Made by a program: the position numbers and the translations under genes
The notes under the pieces: model-generated
The model's input: only the letters and a program-made list of their open reading frames with translations
Database searches by the model: none
What the model was told of the DNA's origin: nothing
DNA from: Atriophallophorus winterbourni
Lineage: Eukaryota > Platyhelminthes > Trematoda > Plagiorchiida > Microphallidae
NCBI GenBank assembly: GCA_013407085.1
Contig: JACCGJ010019399.1
Coordinates: forward strand, 1 to 64,000
Length of the DNA: 64,000 nucleotides
Reading direction: 5' to 3'
Part shown: piece after piece, positions 42,232-55,500 of the stretch
Numbering within the stretch: the first letter of the stretch is position 1
Layout of the letters: each line of letters begins with the position of its first letter

Positions 42232-43340
42232 CAATGTTGTTACAGACATTGCTCAATGAACTTCCGCTGAACGCTAGCAAAACGAATCATTTGCCAATAG
42301 TCGATGACAAACCATTCATTTATTACATGGATAGAATGAAGATCCAAAGCTCTACAAAGACCTGCGATCTGGGTACGATTGTGTACGATTCAAGAATCCA
42401 TCACCGCAGAACATTTTTTGTGAAAGTTGTGTAACATTGGTTTTCACTGCTTATTTCTTATGAATAACGTTGCGCAAGTGCTCGTTCTCTATTTTTTACG
42501 ATTTTCATATCAATTGAAGCTAACGCATGCTCTGTCTTCTCCAAGTATCTTTATTTCAGTCTGCTTCAAGCTCCAATGATGTGATATTTCGCTCTCGTAA
42601 TGGCGTTACGTCCGTCATCTCACTTGTTTGATTTTTTATAGTGAAAACCATGCATCATATCTCTCATCCTAAAATATTCTCTTTATGTTGATCACGGAAT
42701 CTTTTTTTTCTTTCAAGCTCTATCTCCAGTTTCTGCTTCAGATTCCCCTTTATCTTAGCGTCTGAAACCATAATGCTCCATATATTGCGATTGAAAATGT
42801 GTCGTTCTCCTAGCATAGTTTTTGTTTGTCACTCCTGAGTTATAATGGCTTCGTTGTAGGGTGACTTGACCCCTACCTGCTTATTTAGTTGAAGACCTTG
42901 ATAAACAAACTAATTATAGTTAGGGGGACCTGTGTCTGTATTTGTGGTCATCGTGATTTGACTTTTTGGATACTCACCATCAGGATTATGGTCTGTATGA
43001 TTTGAATGACTCTAAGCATCCTCGTTAATCGTTTGATTGAATTTTTATTGTGCGCAGATGTGCGATTGTAGAGCACGCTTATATTGTGCACCTGGCGCCT
43101 AAGCATAATGATTCATTTACATACTCTAAGGAATTTTCTAAAGAAGCTTTTTTATTTCGATATATCATATCGAGTTGAATGATGCTCTGTGATGCCTGAA
43201 TCGTTCTGCGCATTCGTCGCAAAGAAAGAAAGAAGAAAATAGTTTGAAAGGCGTTTTGATGATGTTGTCATCCAGTTAACTTCTAGTCAGTTCTAGTTAT
43301 CATCTAGTTTGATGATGACGAAACGTTTGTAACGCTTGTT
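42232..43340. other. No gene recognised
   Basis: About 1.1 kb with no supported coding region. A short GCAGATGTGCGATTGTAGAG at 43056-43077 may be a worn R1 head. Confidence 0.45.
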
Positions 43341-43344
43341 AATT

Positions 43345-44520
43345 AAATGTGTCTAAAGCTTTTGACCTTGTTAGCCACAACATATTGCCACAGAAATTGA
43401 GGCAGCTCGTGGTAGGCGGCATATTATTGGCCTGGATACAGGATTCCTTAACTAGTAGTTATAATGGTTAGAGTTGATTGCGCACTATCCAGCCCAGTAG
43501 AAGTTACAAGTGGCGTACCTCAAGGCTCAGTCTTTGGGTTAATACTCTTCCTGGTGTACGCGAACGATACACCTGAAACGTACGCAGCAAAATCATTTTA
43601 TTTGCGGATGACATCAAAGTCTGGACTAGCGTGCGCGCCATAGAAGGTTGCCAAATTCTACAAAAAGATATCGAAACACTTCATACGTGGTCCTTACGAA
43701 GCTGCCTACCATTCAATATCCATAAATGTTGAATGTTACGCGTCTGTAAATCCTTCGAATTCACATACTTTCTGGGATCTCGGCAAATTTCATGGGTTAG
43801 AGAAGAGAACGACCTCCGTATGTGGATTAGCAGTAACTTGATGTCTTCATAACAGTTCCGTGGTATAAAAAGTCCTGTCAAAGCTTAGTACTGCTCAGAA
43901 TGATCTTTAGTAGTTTCGCTATTCAGATACTCCCACGGATAATTAACACCTATATCAGGCGAACAATGCAGTACGCTGTTCAAGCATGGTCCCTATGGCT
44001 ACAAAAGGATATGACATTGCTGCAACGCGTATACCACAGCGCTACAAAACGGGTGACCAAACTATACAAGGAATCATACGAGGAGAGGATTGCAACTTTG
44101 AACCTTTTTGACTTTTCGTACCGTCGTGTCAGCCGTGACTTGATCCTGCTGCTCAACATTCAGCGTACAGTGGATTACCTACATGAACACCTGTTTAATC
44201 GACAAGAAGCACGTCGTAGCACATCTCATGGCTACGCATTAATTATTCCACACCAGATCAAATTGTCGAAGGTTCTTCTTTGCTGTTCCAGTTTGTTTTA
44301 TTTGGAACTCCCTGCCCCCCACATATCATTTGTACATCAAGCCTGAACATGTTCAAGGCTGAAGTTGACAAGTATATGTTGACCAAATCTAACATCGCAC
44401 CTGATTACACAAGCTGACTTTCCGTATCGATTAAACATTTGTGTAGTTTTTATGTATTCCCTATATTTTTAATGTATGGTTAATGTAAAGTATTTGCGTT
44501 TTGGACCATTAAAACTTTGA
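43345..44520 (+). mobile_element. CR1-like LINE fragment, decayed
   Basis: The plus strand reads RT motifs with frame changes (SKAFDLVSHNILPQKL, SGVPQGSVFGLILFLVY). A longer open stretch follows at 43900-44346 from the region after RT (YIRRTMQYAVQAWSLWLQKD, ESYEERIATLNLFDF). The FADD box is destroyed by a shift (YLRMTSKSGL). Sequence to about 44520 is the probable 3' UTR. Confidence 0.75.
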
Positions 44521-44729
44521 ATTACTTTTAAACAACCATGCCAGCTCGTAGAACAACTACGAACTACAATTTCGTACATAAGCTACAAGTTTTCAAAACA
44601 AATATCAAAACCAGTCCATGAAAGAGGAGCAACAAATACCATGGGGTTTAACTTATCCATGTGGTAGCTAGGCTACTGTTTCCTTTCTTTCTTCGCAGAC
44701 TGTCTTTTATTCAGGCTAGCTTTTCGGTC
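44521..44729. other. No gene or repeat recognised
   Basis: Short spacer between LINE fragments. Confidence 0.4.
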
Positions 44730-45552
44730 AGCTCGTAGATGTGTAGAATAGATCTGCGTTCTGCATCAGTTACCAGAGCACAGGCGCCCTTACCGGCGAC
44801 CAACTACAGTGGTTTTTATGGATGTCCGAGCCACACTCTACTTAGCTTAATGTCCGCCTTACTGAACTGCTTACTTCGCATTGGGATGCTTTTGAAATAC
44901 GTCACCATCTTCGAGGACCAATATACTCACTTGATTGTGCCACTAACACTTTCTTTCAAACAAAGCCACATCATAAAATATTTTGGATTCATTTTACCAT
45001 CTATAAGCGTACTATTATGAAAAACGTGATCCTCACAAAATTTCATCAAAATGCAGACTGTGACACTGACCATTCACTTGTTTGTGCAAAATTGTAGTTT
45101 CACCGCGCCAAAATTGTCCACTAAGCCAAGAATAAACGTCACTCGTATGTGCGACCATTATCTTGCTGTGCGATTTGAACAAGCTATCACAGCCGAGCTC
45201 AACAAAAGAACTCCACTCAAATCATCTTCTGAAACCTGGGAATCGCTAAAAACTGCATGCACTGAGTCGCTCTTTTTACTTATAGTCTGAAGAAACTTCG
45301 AAAGACCGACTGGTTTGAAGCCAAAGCTCCTGTAATGACTACTTTCTTAAACATGTATGAGTCTGTTCTTGATGTTCAAACGAATACCAACAGCTGAAAA
45401 CTACCGACTTCTTACAGCAGCTAGAAACACGGTCCTGCAAGCTTCTGGGTTCAAGTGACTATTCGATTGAAATCAGCCTCGGTTTACTAAACGCTGTGGA
45501 TACAGGTCATCTTCGCGGTATGTATAATGGGATAAAGAGAGCCATTGGTCCA

Positions 45553-45617
<65 letters not shown>

Positions 45618-46025
45618 CGTTATCGATCAGTATGGACAGTTCACCTGCCTAAGAATTTTGTTGGCCAAAGGTTCCAGAATTGATTAGTCGGACTGGCGTT
45701 TATTTGATTTAATCGCCTCTTAAATAGACGTTACTAAAGCTTGAGCTTGAATGTGGCAGATCTATTCTCCCTTGGTCAGGACAGTACTTATCTACGTGAA
45801 TCAATGTTATACGGTTCGCACAGATGTTACGAGACTAAAGGCTCTCGATCACGGCTGTATGTGGAAAATTTGGTTGCAAGAACACGTTTGCAACTGAACT
45901 CAGGCGCTGCATCTTAGGAAGCATCAGCGCCAGCCGTTTCCGCTGGTTAGTAGGTGCTGCGAATGCAATTCAAGCGCTTACCACACCTAGCATTCTATGC
46001 GTCAACTGGTACAGACAGGAAAATT
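44730..46025 (+). mobile_element. RTE-like LINE fragment, decayed
   Basis: The plus strand reads the end of the endonuclease (CDTDHSLVCAK-like at 45056-45090) and the linker (KPRINVTRMCDHYLAV). It is homologous to the minus-strand LINE at 20115-21845. Worn C-terminal sequence (VLYGSHRCYETKG-like) follows at 45780-46000. A (CA)n(TA)n microsatellite interrupts it at 45555-45614. Confidence 0.65.
45555..45614. repeat. (CA)n(TA)n microsatellite
   Basis: About 22 bases of AC repeat pass into about 38 bases of AT repeat inside the decayed LINE. Confidence 0.95.
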
Positions 46026-46346
46026 TGACTGGAGGTCAGTTATTAACTTAGGATCGTGGCCTGAAATGGCCTACTTGTGTTCTAACTAATTTTGGACAAG
46101 CACGTGTGATTTAACGGTGCACAAGAGAATAAAAGCGTATTTCTCGATTCGATGGCAACCAATAGTCATCACTAAAAGGGTGCATCATCTCTGTTTCTCC
46201 CTAAACTGAATTTATGTTTTAACCAACTATTTCTTCAACAGCATTTTATAGGGTTTTGTGTGAAGCCTTGATTTTTCGCTGTTTTAAAGCTCTAATATTC
46301 CTAACATCGCTGTTCATGTTGATGCCTTGCGTTTCTTTTAGCTTTG

Positions 46347-46558
46347 ATGAACACATCAACAGTTGGATTGACAACTACACAAGCTTTGAACCTTCTTCAG
46401 CGTGTATTGCAATCTGTTAAACATTCCCAATGCCCAAGCTTTCAACTATCATACAAAGAACTTTTCAATTTACCTTATCATGAAACCAACTTTTGTATTT
46501 TTTACCTCGCGGGAATTTTATTGTTAATTCCATCCTTTTGGAGTTTTGGAGTCCAGGA
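46347..46558 (+). CDS. TMEM94: TMEM94 exon 1
   Basis: Starts MNTSTVGLTTTQALNLLQ and includes the first membrane helix (FCIFYLAGILLLIPSFW). Ends phase 2 before GTATGT. A splice acceptor TTTCTTTTAG lies only 5 bases upstream of the ATG, so an upstream non-coding exon or a trans-spliced leader is likely. Confidence 0.85.
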
Positions 46559-49500
46559 GTATGTTTCAGTTTTGTTAATTATTGTTTTTAAGCTTACTAG
46601 ATATTCTGCTCATTCTTACATTATTTTTCTTTCCTTGCTTCACTCTCGCCGTTATTTATAGACGGCGGATGCTCTCGATATACGCTAGATCCCACCTGAT
46701 TGAGAATTTGCTCACCCTTTTAGGTAAGTATCTATTTCTTTCTGGCCTATCACGTTTCTAGATCTGTTGAAGCTGAATTCAACTGTTCCTGTATCGTTTT
46801 ACCCTAACTTTAACATTCCACCACATTTGAGCTCCTCTTTCCACCTCACTTTTCGTGACGCTCGATGGGTAGTTGTCCCAAACGTTCTACTTGTACCCGG
46901 TGATTTAATTCTGGCTACACCGAATGACCCAGTAGAATGCATCCCGTGTCAAAATGTAAGACAAGTTGTCCAATTTATTCACTTTATAATTTCGCAGGCT
47001 TTAAACTCTCATCATGAACATTTAAGTTTTCCTAAATCCACCCACTACCCAACGGTTGAACATCTGAATCCCCCAGAAAAATCCGTAGTTGCGAAGGCTC
47101 CCTTGGAAAATTTTTTCGCCCAATTTCAGATAGAAGCCACCTCTCAGGACTTGAAATTTCCTTCTCCATTGCGTTCCTTTGTCGAATACGTTCTCCGGAT
47201 TGGATTCATTTTCCGATGTTGCCTTGCTCTGATGGCTATATTCTTCTTCATTGTGCATATTGCACTGCAGTCCTCTGGATCCTCGGACACAAACAGAATA
47301 AAACCTTTAGGTTTCAGTGTTTCGCAAATGCTTGGAAAATATTTATTTACGATTTCCGGCATTGGCTTTGTGCCCATTTGGTTTTGCGCTTTAAATCTGT
47401 CGTTGTTGCATACTGAATCACAAATTGCTCAAAAACACTCATCGATTGCAACCGTTCTCGATATGGATTCATCTGAGTCTTCGTCTATAAAAGGATCTAG
47501 CGTCACCATTCCGTCGAAGCGATGCAACAAATCTACTGGCGGTAAAAATACTCGGAAAATTTTTACCGCTCCAAGTATAATGAACATGTGCAAAAAATTT
47601 TCTTCAAAAGTAAGTGCTAAAGTTTTCACAGATGTTCACATTTTTAATAATTCACGTTTTTTAATGTAGTTTGATGTTTTGTGTTTCCATTGTAGTGTTG
47701 CTATCGCCATAATTTTTCTTCTGTGTATCAAAACCTCCTTATTTCGTTTTTTACTTAGATGTGTGCCTATTCATATGTAATCGAATGCTTAAGTCGAGTA
47801 AAGGGCAGCACAATTAAAAGCTGTTCATTGGGTGATTTCAAGCTGTCCTGGTCTAGATAAATAAAATGGAACAACAGTCATACACTGTATCATGTTCACA
47901 CATGCAACTCAATACTAGTGGCAATTCGTTTATCACTGGAAAATTTATAACATCCGAGAGCCATTAAGTTTATAATTGTTTATTATATATACCCAGACAA
48001 CACACCTCATCTATTTGGTTTATTGTATTGCTAACTTGATTAGCTCCCTCTGTTGCATTCATTTTTTTTCTCAATTTCTTCCAATGCTTGTTCCAACCTT
48101 CTGTTGTTGCTCATCTAATAGGTGTTGCGCGTGTCCATGTGGTATTTTCATTCTATTTAAAGCGTCTCATTGTGATTTTCTTAATGGTTTCACAGATGCT
48201 GGTAATTACCACTTAATCCTAAGTGACTCGCCTCCAGTTATTGGTCAACATGCTTGACATTGTTACAGATCTTTGCAGATGCGTTGCATCGACTTGGACA
48301 GCATAGACAGCGTTGCTACCTTGACATGTTTGTCGATCATCTCAATGATAATTTCACCCAAATTTATGCATTTTTCATTTCCGAATGATTGGTCTTTCGC
48401 TCGGTGTACCTATACTATTTGACGATCCACATTAACGCTATGCGTTTACATTTGCAATATGTTTCAATTTTCGTTGTATAATTGTGCTGTATAATTACAT
48501 TAAAGTTTTCAAATTCAGCTTTTTATCAACCCGGACCCGGTTCTGGAGAGGTGTTATCTGCAATTGGGAGAAGCAAGCTCAATATGTTGTGTGGACCAGC
48601 AAGGAATCCTGAGCAGACCGGTACCCACGCCAGAGAAGATATTTTTCTTTCATCGACGACATCATCACCGCCATAATTCTCAACGAATCACACGTCTCTC
48701 ACAGGATACCAAACTTTTGCAAACGCCTTCTTCAACCGGTCGTGATAGTGTGCACTCAGATCAAATGGCAAGTTCGATTGTTGACTGCATAAATGACGCT
48801 ATGTTTTAGATCATCCTCGTGGTCTGGCGTAAATAAAAAAACGAGTAAATCGATTATCTAATTGGAATTTTGAGATGATTTTTTTCTCGATTGAGAAAAC
48901 TCAAACGTGTGTGGCAGACTTCGTGCGTGTTGCCGTTCAAGCTCAGACAATATAATTAGTGCGTGCATAAGCGCCGAATGAAAATCTAATATTATCGGCT
49001 ATTTTCCAGTCGCATTTTTCGAACATGGTTCCGATTCCTAATTTGCTTCCGTTCATAGTCTTTGGTCAAACATTCTTTCGCCGATCTACATTCCCGTAAT
49101 GTGGTTTATGCGTCCCAATGATTGGGGTTAAATCTCATCTCATGCGTGCGCAAATATCTTCTGTTCTCGTCCAAACGCGTGATGCATAGCACATGGAAGA
49201 GAATGTCTAACACCGTTGCTGTTCTGTGCTCTGTGATCATTTAAGCGAACTGAATACCATGTCAGAGTGAAAATACTAATGGATTCATGGAGGTTCACCT
49301 CTATTTCCCAGAATTTCACAGAGCCTCATCCATTTAACACCGGGCTGTTGTTGCTCAATGGTAACATATGCATAGTTCTATAGACAGCTTGTATTGCAAT
49401 CTACGCCGTGGTTTCACATGTGATGATCCCTAATGTTCCACTATACCAACGTGGAAAATATGCGCCAACTTTGTGCAGTGAGTGAAATTATAACACCTGT

Positions 49501-52500
49501 GCCAATTCTTGATGATGAAAACACCTGCTTTACTAGTCTATAACAGGTTCGGTGTGTTCAAAATTGGCTATCTTTTCCTACTAATGAAGCTCGTCAATTC
49601 CTTGTGTGCTTTTTTATCCGTTTGAAATCCCTGATGCTTCTTACAGTAACTAAGGAGCTCATATCCGTTCACTGCACTGTTCCTGTCACGGTTCTGAAGG
49701 CGGAGAATAGCTACGAGTCTATTCTGACGGTCAGCTGTTCCAAAGACATATCAAGCTACACCTCGACGCGCCAATTTAAAAGTTGCCCGAAACAAAAGTG
49801 ATAAGAGATATTCTATACTGATTTTGCGGTTAAGCTTTGATCACCCATAATATACTCGTTTGGCAGTTGAGCACTTTTCAGCTGGGCTTACTTCGCCACT
49901 TCGATCACGAGACCACAATAACGTCGAAACACTTCTTAGTGTCATCTAGCCTGATTTATTGATAACAAGACCAGCAGTGCATTTTTCTGAATGGGCCTCT
50001 GCACTGGGATGTGTTTTAGGAAGACTACTTTGAAATTAGCCTCACTTGTATGCATGTATGCAATAATTCACAAGCCTGATTCAAGCATTGCCTCGCAGTA
50101 ATAGACTGCACGTGTGCTAAAATACTGTCAGGTTTTACAGGCACAGACGAACATAACAATGAAGGTAAAATGGTAGTGAGACTACAGCGCGTTTCTGTAC
50201 GCATCTCACTACACCTGCCAAATCAATTCAACATGGTGTTATCAGCACAACACAGAAGTACTGTGTGATTTCGCACCCGTACGTATGTTGTAAAAAGATG
50301 TGTAAACGAGTCATGATCTAGGGATTCTGGCTTCCGATAGTGACGTAATATAAAATTCGTCCAGGGGAGAATATATGCAATTGCTTTCGACTGAACGGCT
50401 ATCACGTGTCTATTGAATAGTCTGTGATGAGATTCAGAAAACTACATGCCAGATCCGTGTTATTCATATCTTTCACGACACCTTGATATCAAGAATTTCT
50501 TGACTCCTTTTATCGATTTACGCTCAATGGGTTTCATATAAAAGATGACTTGGCGATGCTTCCGGTAAACTTTCCGGGCCTATGAACATCCCAATGCCAG
50601 CATTTTTTCAACAAATAAATTCTTCATGGGTTCTTAACCGGTACGTCGCCATAATTCTTCGTTCTTTATTGTCTAAAAGACCTTAATATTCCCGCATGTA
50701 TTTTCAGCCCAATGCCTGCGGTGGTCTCGTTCAGATACTTGTTTTTTCTTGCAAGTGCTTGCGTCCGTTCCTCGTTACTTCGTTACTATCAACAAGTTGT
50801 TGTTCAACACTATGTTTATGTCAATTGCATATATATAGTATTTTAGAATCTTAGCCTACGCCCGGATCAGACTCGTGCTTTAATACATACATACATACAT
50901 ACATACATACATACATACATACATACATACATACATACATACATACATACATACATACATACATACATACATTCATACATACATACATACATTCCTACAT
51001 ACACACACATACATGCATACATACACACACATACATGCATACATACATACATACACATACATACATACATATTTTATCGGCAGCTTAATACTAATAGCCT
51101 GTTCTTAAAACCAGAACATGCATAAAACTACGTTCGCCCAATATCTATCCTTCGAATCCTTCCACTTTTTAGGGTAACAATCATTTGAACAAGCCGAGTC
51201 CTTCATATCCCGTGCACACTCACAGCAGCGGCATTGTCAGCTTAACCAGCTTCACGGCGGAGCAGCACCAGGAGGCTCTGGCGCGCGACGAACGAAAACT
51301 TCACACAGTTCCAGTCGTGCTAGATCTGTGCACCGATTCTTACTGGCCTTTCACACCAAATTTTGAAAAACCGCGCTGGCATCGCTATTTGTCTTCTCTC
51401 AAACCCATCGGTTTGTCGTCCATGTTGAATAACGTTCATTTTCACGGAGTTGCTCAAGCTCGGCAAGCAATTTCCAATCATTTGATGAAACAGACCAAGA
51501 TCCCAGACGCTGGTGATAGCTTTTCCGATCGTTGTGCTCTGTTGTCTTATTGTTTATGCCCCCTTTCCAAGCAAATTGGATTCACCGCGGCAGCTATGAA
51601 GGATTTCCGTCCGGCCATGTGCATCGGAATTTATCAAAATGGTCTGGATCCCACAAACGCTTCGTCTATCCGAATGTCGCAATCTGATGTGAACAACGTA
51701 GAGGCACATCTAGGCGATCGTGACCACCAGGCGGTTAGTTCTTTAAACACAAACGTTAGTCTTCGTGCGCGGCTTATTTATTTCACCATATTGTTTTATT
51801 CTGTATTTCGCGAATGTGGTAATTACTTGAGGGATACTTCATTTCCGATGACACGAGTGTGTTGCACGTCAATACATTCATACACTTGTCACCCATATGG
51901 AAATCATTTTATTAGTATCTAGTAACACATTCTTAATGATATACGGTAATATTCTGTTACATTTGATTGCACTATATGTTTGTTTTCCTGACATTCGCAC
52001 ACCAGTGGTATATCGCCTCGAGCAAATTTCTGCTAATGTCTTACTTCGTCGTTGTTTCTTTCATAATCGTCGCGTCGCTTACACTGAATGAACGCAATCA
52101 TTAATCGGCTATCAGGTTGAACCTGTCGTATACATAAATTATCTCTCGTTTTTCTCTTAACACGTTTGACGAGCGTTAAGTCTTTCTCGCTCAGGTTCAT
52201 TGTCATCGGTGTTATCACAAACCTGCAGTTGAACAAATGGTCGCGCGGACCGAAAGTCTTGGCCTGGGCAACCTGACAGTATATCAGCCCACGTGCAGTC
52301 TCTGAATGTGCGGCACTTTGCCTGGATCAGGCTTGTGCGTTCACATAACACATCACACGCAGTCAACCTGGTGTCCTGTTCGCGGCTCAGTTTGACTAGA
52401 TGAGAACACATCCGTTCATGATCCGATTCTCGTATTATCAACATACCATAAAAATTATTCTTTCTTTCTATCAACTTATAGTGACGAGCTAATATTCTTT

Positions 52501-55500
52501 ATATTCCTTTGTACTGGCACATTTTTTGTCAGAGATGTACATAGTTTACAAGCAAACTCTTACTAAAAACCTGCGTCGGGAGTTGGCTGACTTGCTTTCA
52601 ACCGAAAATTAACCATCACCGTCACGGAAGTATTGCAAAATATCCCGATCAGTCACCGGTACCGCGTTACACCGATTGTGGAGCTTAGCTTAGTCCCCAT
52701 AAGCAGCTAAATTTCCATCTTTCGCACATATTTTTCAATTGTTCATTTTGAGTGATGAGGAAAGCTTGTTATGATGCATGACCGTGAAAACCGCTGTGCT
52801 GTGCTCGTTCATGAAGCTTGATTGAATGCGTGCCCCTTTCGAAACGTAAGTGCCACATCCCAGCTTGTTTGTGCTTACTATTCTATCAAATCCGTAGCTA
52901 TTTATGTCCCACCCGTCCCTATCTTTTAGGATTTTACTTTTTCATGGTTGTATGGCCGTTAAGAATTCGGCATATTATGCCTTGGTAATACTGTCTCTGA
53001 TGGTGATCTCGTACTGGTTAAGAATGCTACACTGAAATAAGGCTGTTGAAAAACGTCGTTGCCTTCTTTCCTATGCCATCGCAATTCAAAGGCGACGATC
53101 ACACTGCTGAGATTTGTGGGCGATTTTTACATTAAATTGCACCATCCGTTTAGGGTATATCACTGTCCCGATTATCTGCAGATGCGCAATCTTGTTATTC
53201 CGCAATCCTCTTGAAATCTGCTTGCTTGCTGCCACGTGTGTATTGGCTGCCGCTTTCTATGTTCTCTATTATGAGTTGTCATCAGGAAATCGACCTTCGG
53301 GCAGACCACACTTGTGGTATAAAAGCTCTTAGCATTGATCCTACGGCATGGCATGGCATGGTATGAAAGCACACGCCTGATCCAGGTAAAGTGCCGCACA
53401 GTCAGAGACTGTACTTGGGCGATATTACTGCCAGGTTGCCCAGGCCTAAACAGAAATGAGAAATAGAGTATAAAGATGGTAGTGAGACTCCGGCGTGTTT
53501 CAGCATGCAGCTCACTACCTGTGGCCAATCCATTTAGCACGGTTTGCCGCACAGCACAGAAGTACTGGACGATTGCACGTCCGAGTTTTGAAGAAATTGC
53601 ACTTGACAGCCCACACTTTGAAGGCGTGTTGTGTTAAGCTTCAAGCTGGAGAAGAGCAGATGCGGCTCTCTACTGCTAAACTTGCAAGGGCCTTCGATAG
53701 ACCGAGTACTACCTATCACAGCGACCACTGCGGTAGAGATTATTCCTCCCGCACCAGACTGTTCGGCCATTCGAAACACTGAGAAGCATAAAACCATCAT
53801 GCGTTTATGACGTACATCCATGGTCAAACTCGACCAAAGGAGACCAACAATGATAACATTTATGTTTATTGCCTTGATCCCGAGTTTAGTTATTTTTATA
53901 AAAAGCACTATAGGAAAAAACGGACCAGGTAGGATACTAATGGACACTAATTGCCAGCACCGTTTTTAAAATAACTTTGGTTTGCTGCGAAACTTAATAA
54001 GCGTCGGATAATACAACAGAAAGTCCTCTTTGACAATCAATGTATACTACGAGTGTTGAAAGAATAACAGGACCATGAATATAGTAGCATTTTACTAGTC
54101 ATTTCGTTACGGTTCACTGATTAGTCACCATTTGATTTTGTTTCCTAACTTGCTGTTAAATTCCAGGACCTATTCATTGAAGATGGTTGCAACGGTCTAC
54201 TTGCTTTCATTTCATTTCAGTCTCCACTGCCCGTGTCCAACAGTTTCGCTGCCGTCTTTGAGCAATGCTCAACGGATACCTCTGGAGTGTACCAGGTCAT
54301 GTCTCAAGGGACCGGTGACATGCTTGCTCGTTTGTGCTCCGATTATTGGGACGGCTACGATGTTTGTCCGATTACAAGCAACGAAAGGGAAGCGATGCTG
54401 GATTTTTACAACCGGCATGCCTCTGCAGCATTTTGTGTTGGTTTTGCCTATGCACCGATCGTTTTGAGAAGGCCGACGCAACTTGGGCCGTTTTTCCTTC
54501 ATTATCCTCCGGTGGGTATTTGGTGTACGAGCACTTCTCGTGTAAATTAACTCAAATAGGAGCTCGGAAAAGTAGATGAGGCTGTAGAAAATTTAAATGT
54601 CATCCATACGAATGATCATCATCATGGACAGCATTATACCAGTAGATCTGTCTAGGCCTGGGCAACCTGACAGTATGTTAGCCCACGTGCAGTCTCCGAC
54701 TGTGCGGCACTTTGCCTGGATCAGGCTTGTGCTTTCATACATACATACATACCGAATACTTAACGTACTTTGTTTACTTTTACTTTTGTGTGGCTGGCTC
54801 CACGGGTGGATTCACCGGCTTCATTGATGCATCGAATCATGCCAGTCCACGCGCTCATTGCGGATCGTGATCCAATCGCGTTCCACCTTCGAACGCCGTA
54901 GACGGTACACAATCCAAGGACGTCTGCGTCTTCATTCACAGTTTTCAACCCGGTCTTCACTTGACCGCTTTATCATCGACTCCAAGTACGAGTGCGTTTA
55001 GTGCCGAGGGCGAGTTTCGTGCGCGCTGAGTCTGTCGTTCGGAAGATGTGGCCAAACCAGTTAGGTCTTCACCGTTGTATACTAACGGAGAGTGAAGGTA
55101 TTCTGTTGCATCGCGCCAGAACGCAGCGTTTGATACCCCGTCAGTTTATCGGATGCCCAATATTATCCTAAGGCGCCAATTTTCGAAAGCTTCTCGAGAT
55201 CTACATCCTGTGACCTCAGAGGCCACGTTTCAGATTCATAAAGCGTTGCTGCTTAGTAAACACGTATTTTAGTCTTAAAGTTGATCCCGGGCCTGCGCAG
55301 AAACGCGTTACGCGCACGATCAATCCTTAACTTCACTTCATTTTTCGCTTAGTTATTGGGCAACATACTGGAACCGAAGTATTTGAAGACTGGAACATAC
55401 TCGATCGGACAGTCCTGGACGTTTAATTGCTGGATGTCTGGTGTAAATAGTATAAAAAGTGCCTTTGTTTTTGCCGTGTTTATTTCGTGGCCGACTTTTG

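Noticed and set aside
45496..45687. Small ORF with Thr-His and Ile-Tyr runs
   Set aside because: Created by the (CA)n(TA)n array inside LINE debris.
50867..51070. 67-residue minus-strand ORF made of Met-Tyr-Val-Cys repeats
   Set aside because: It is the translation of the (ATAC)n microsatellite and has no independent support.
51734..52091. Continuation of the TMEM94 ORF beyond 51733
   Set aside because: The sequence loses TMEM94 similarity exactly at a GTTAGT donor and becomes intron-like.
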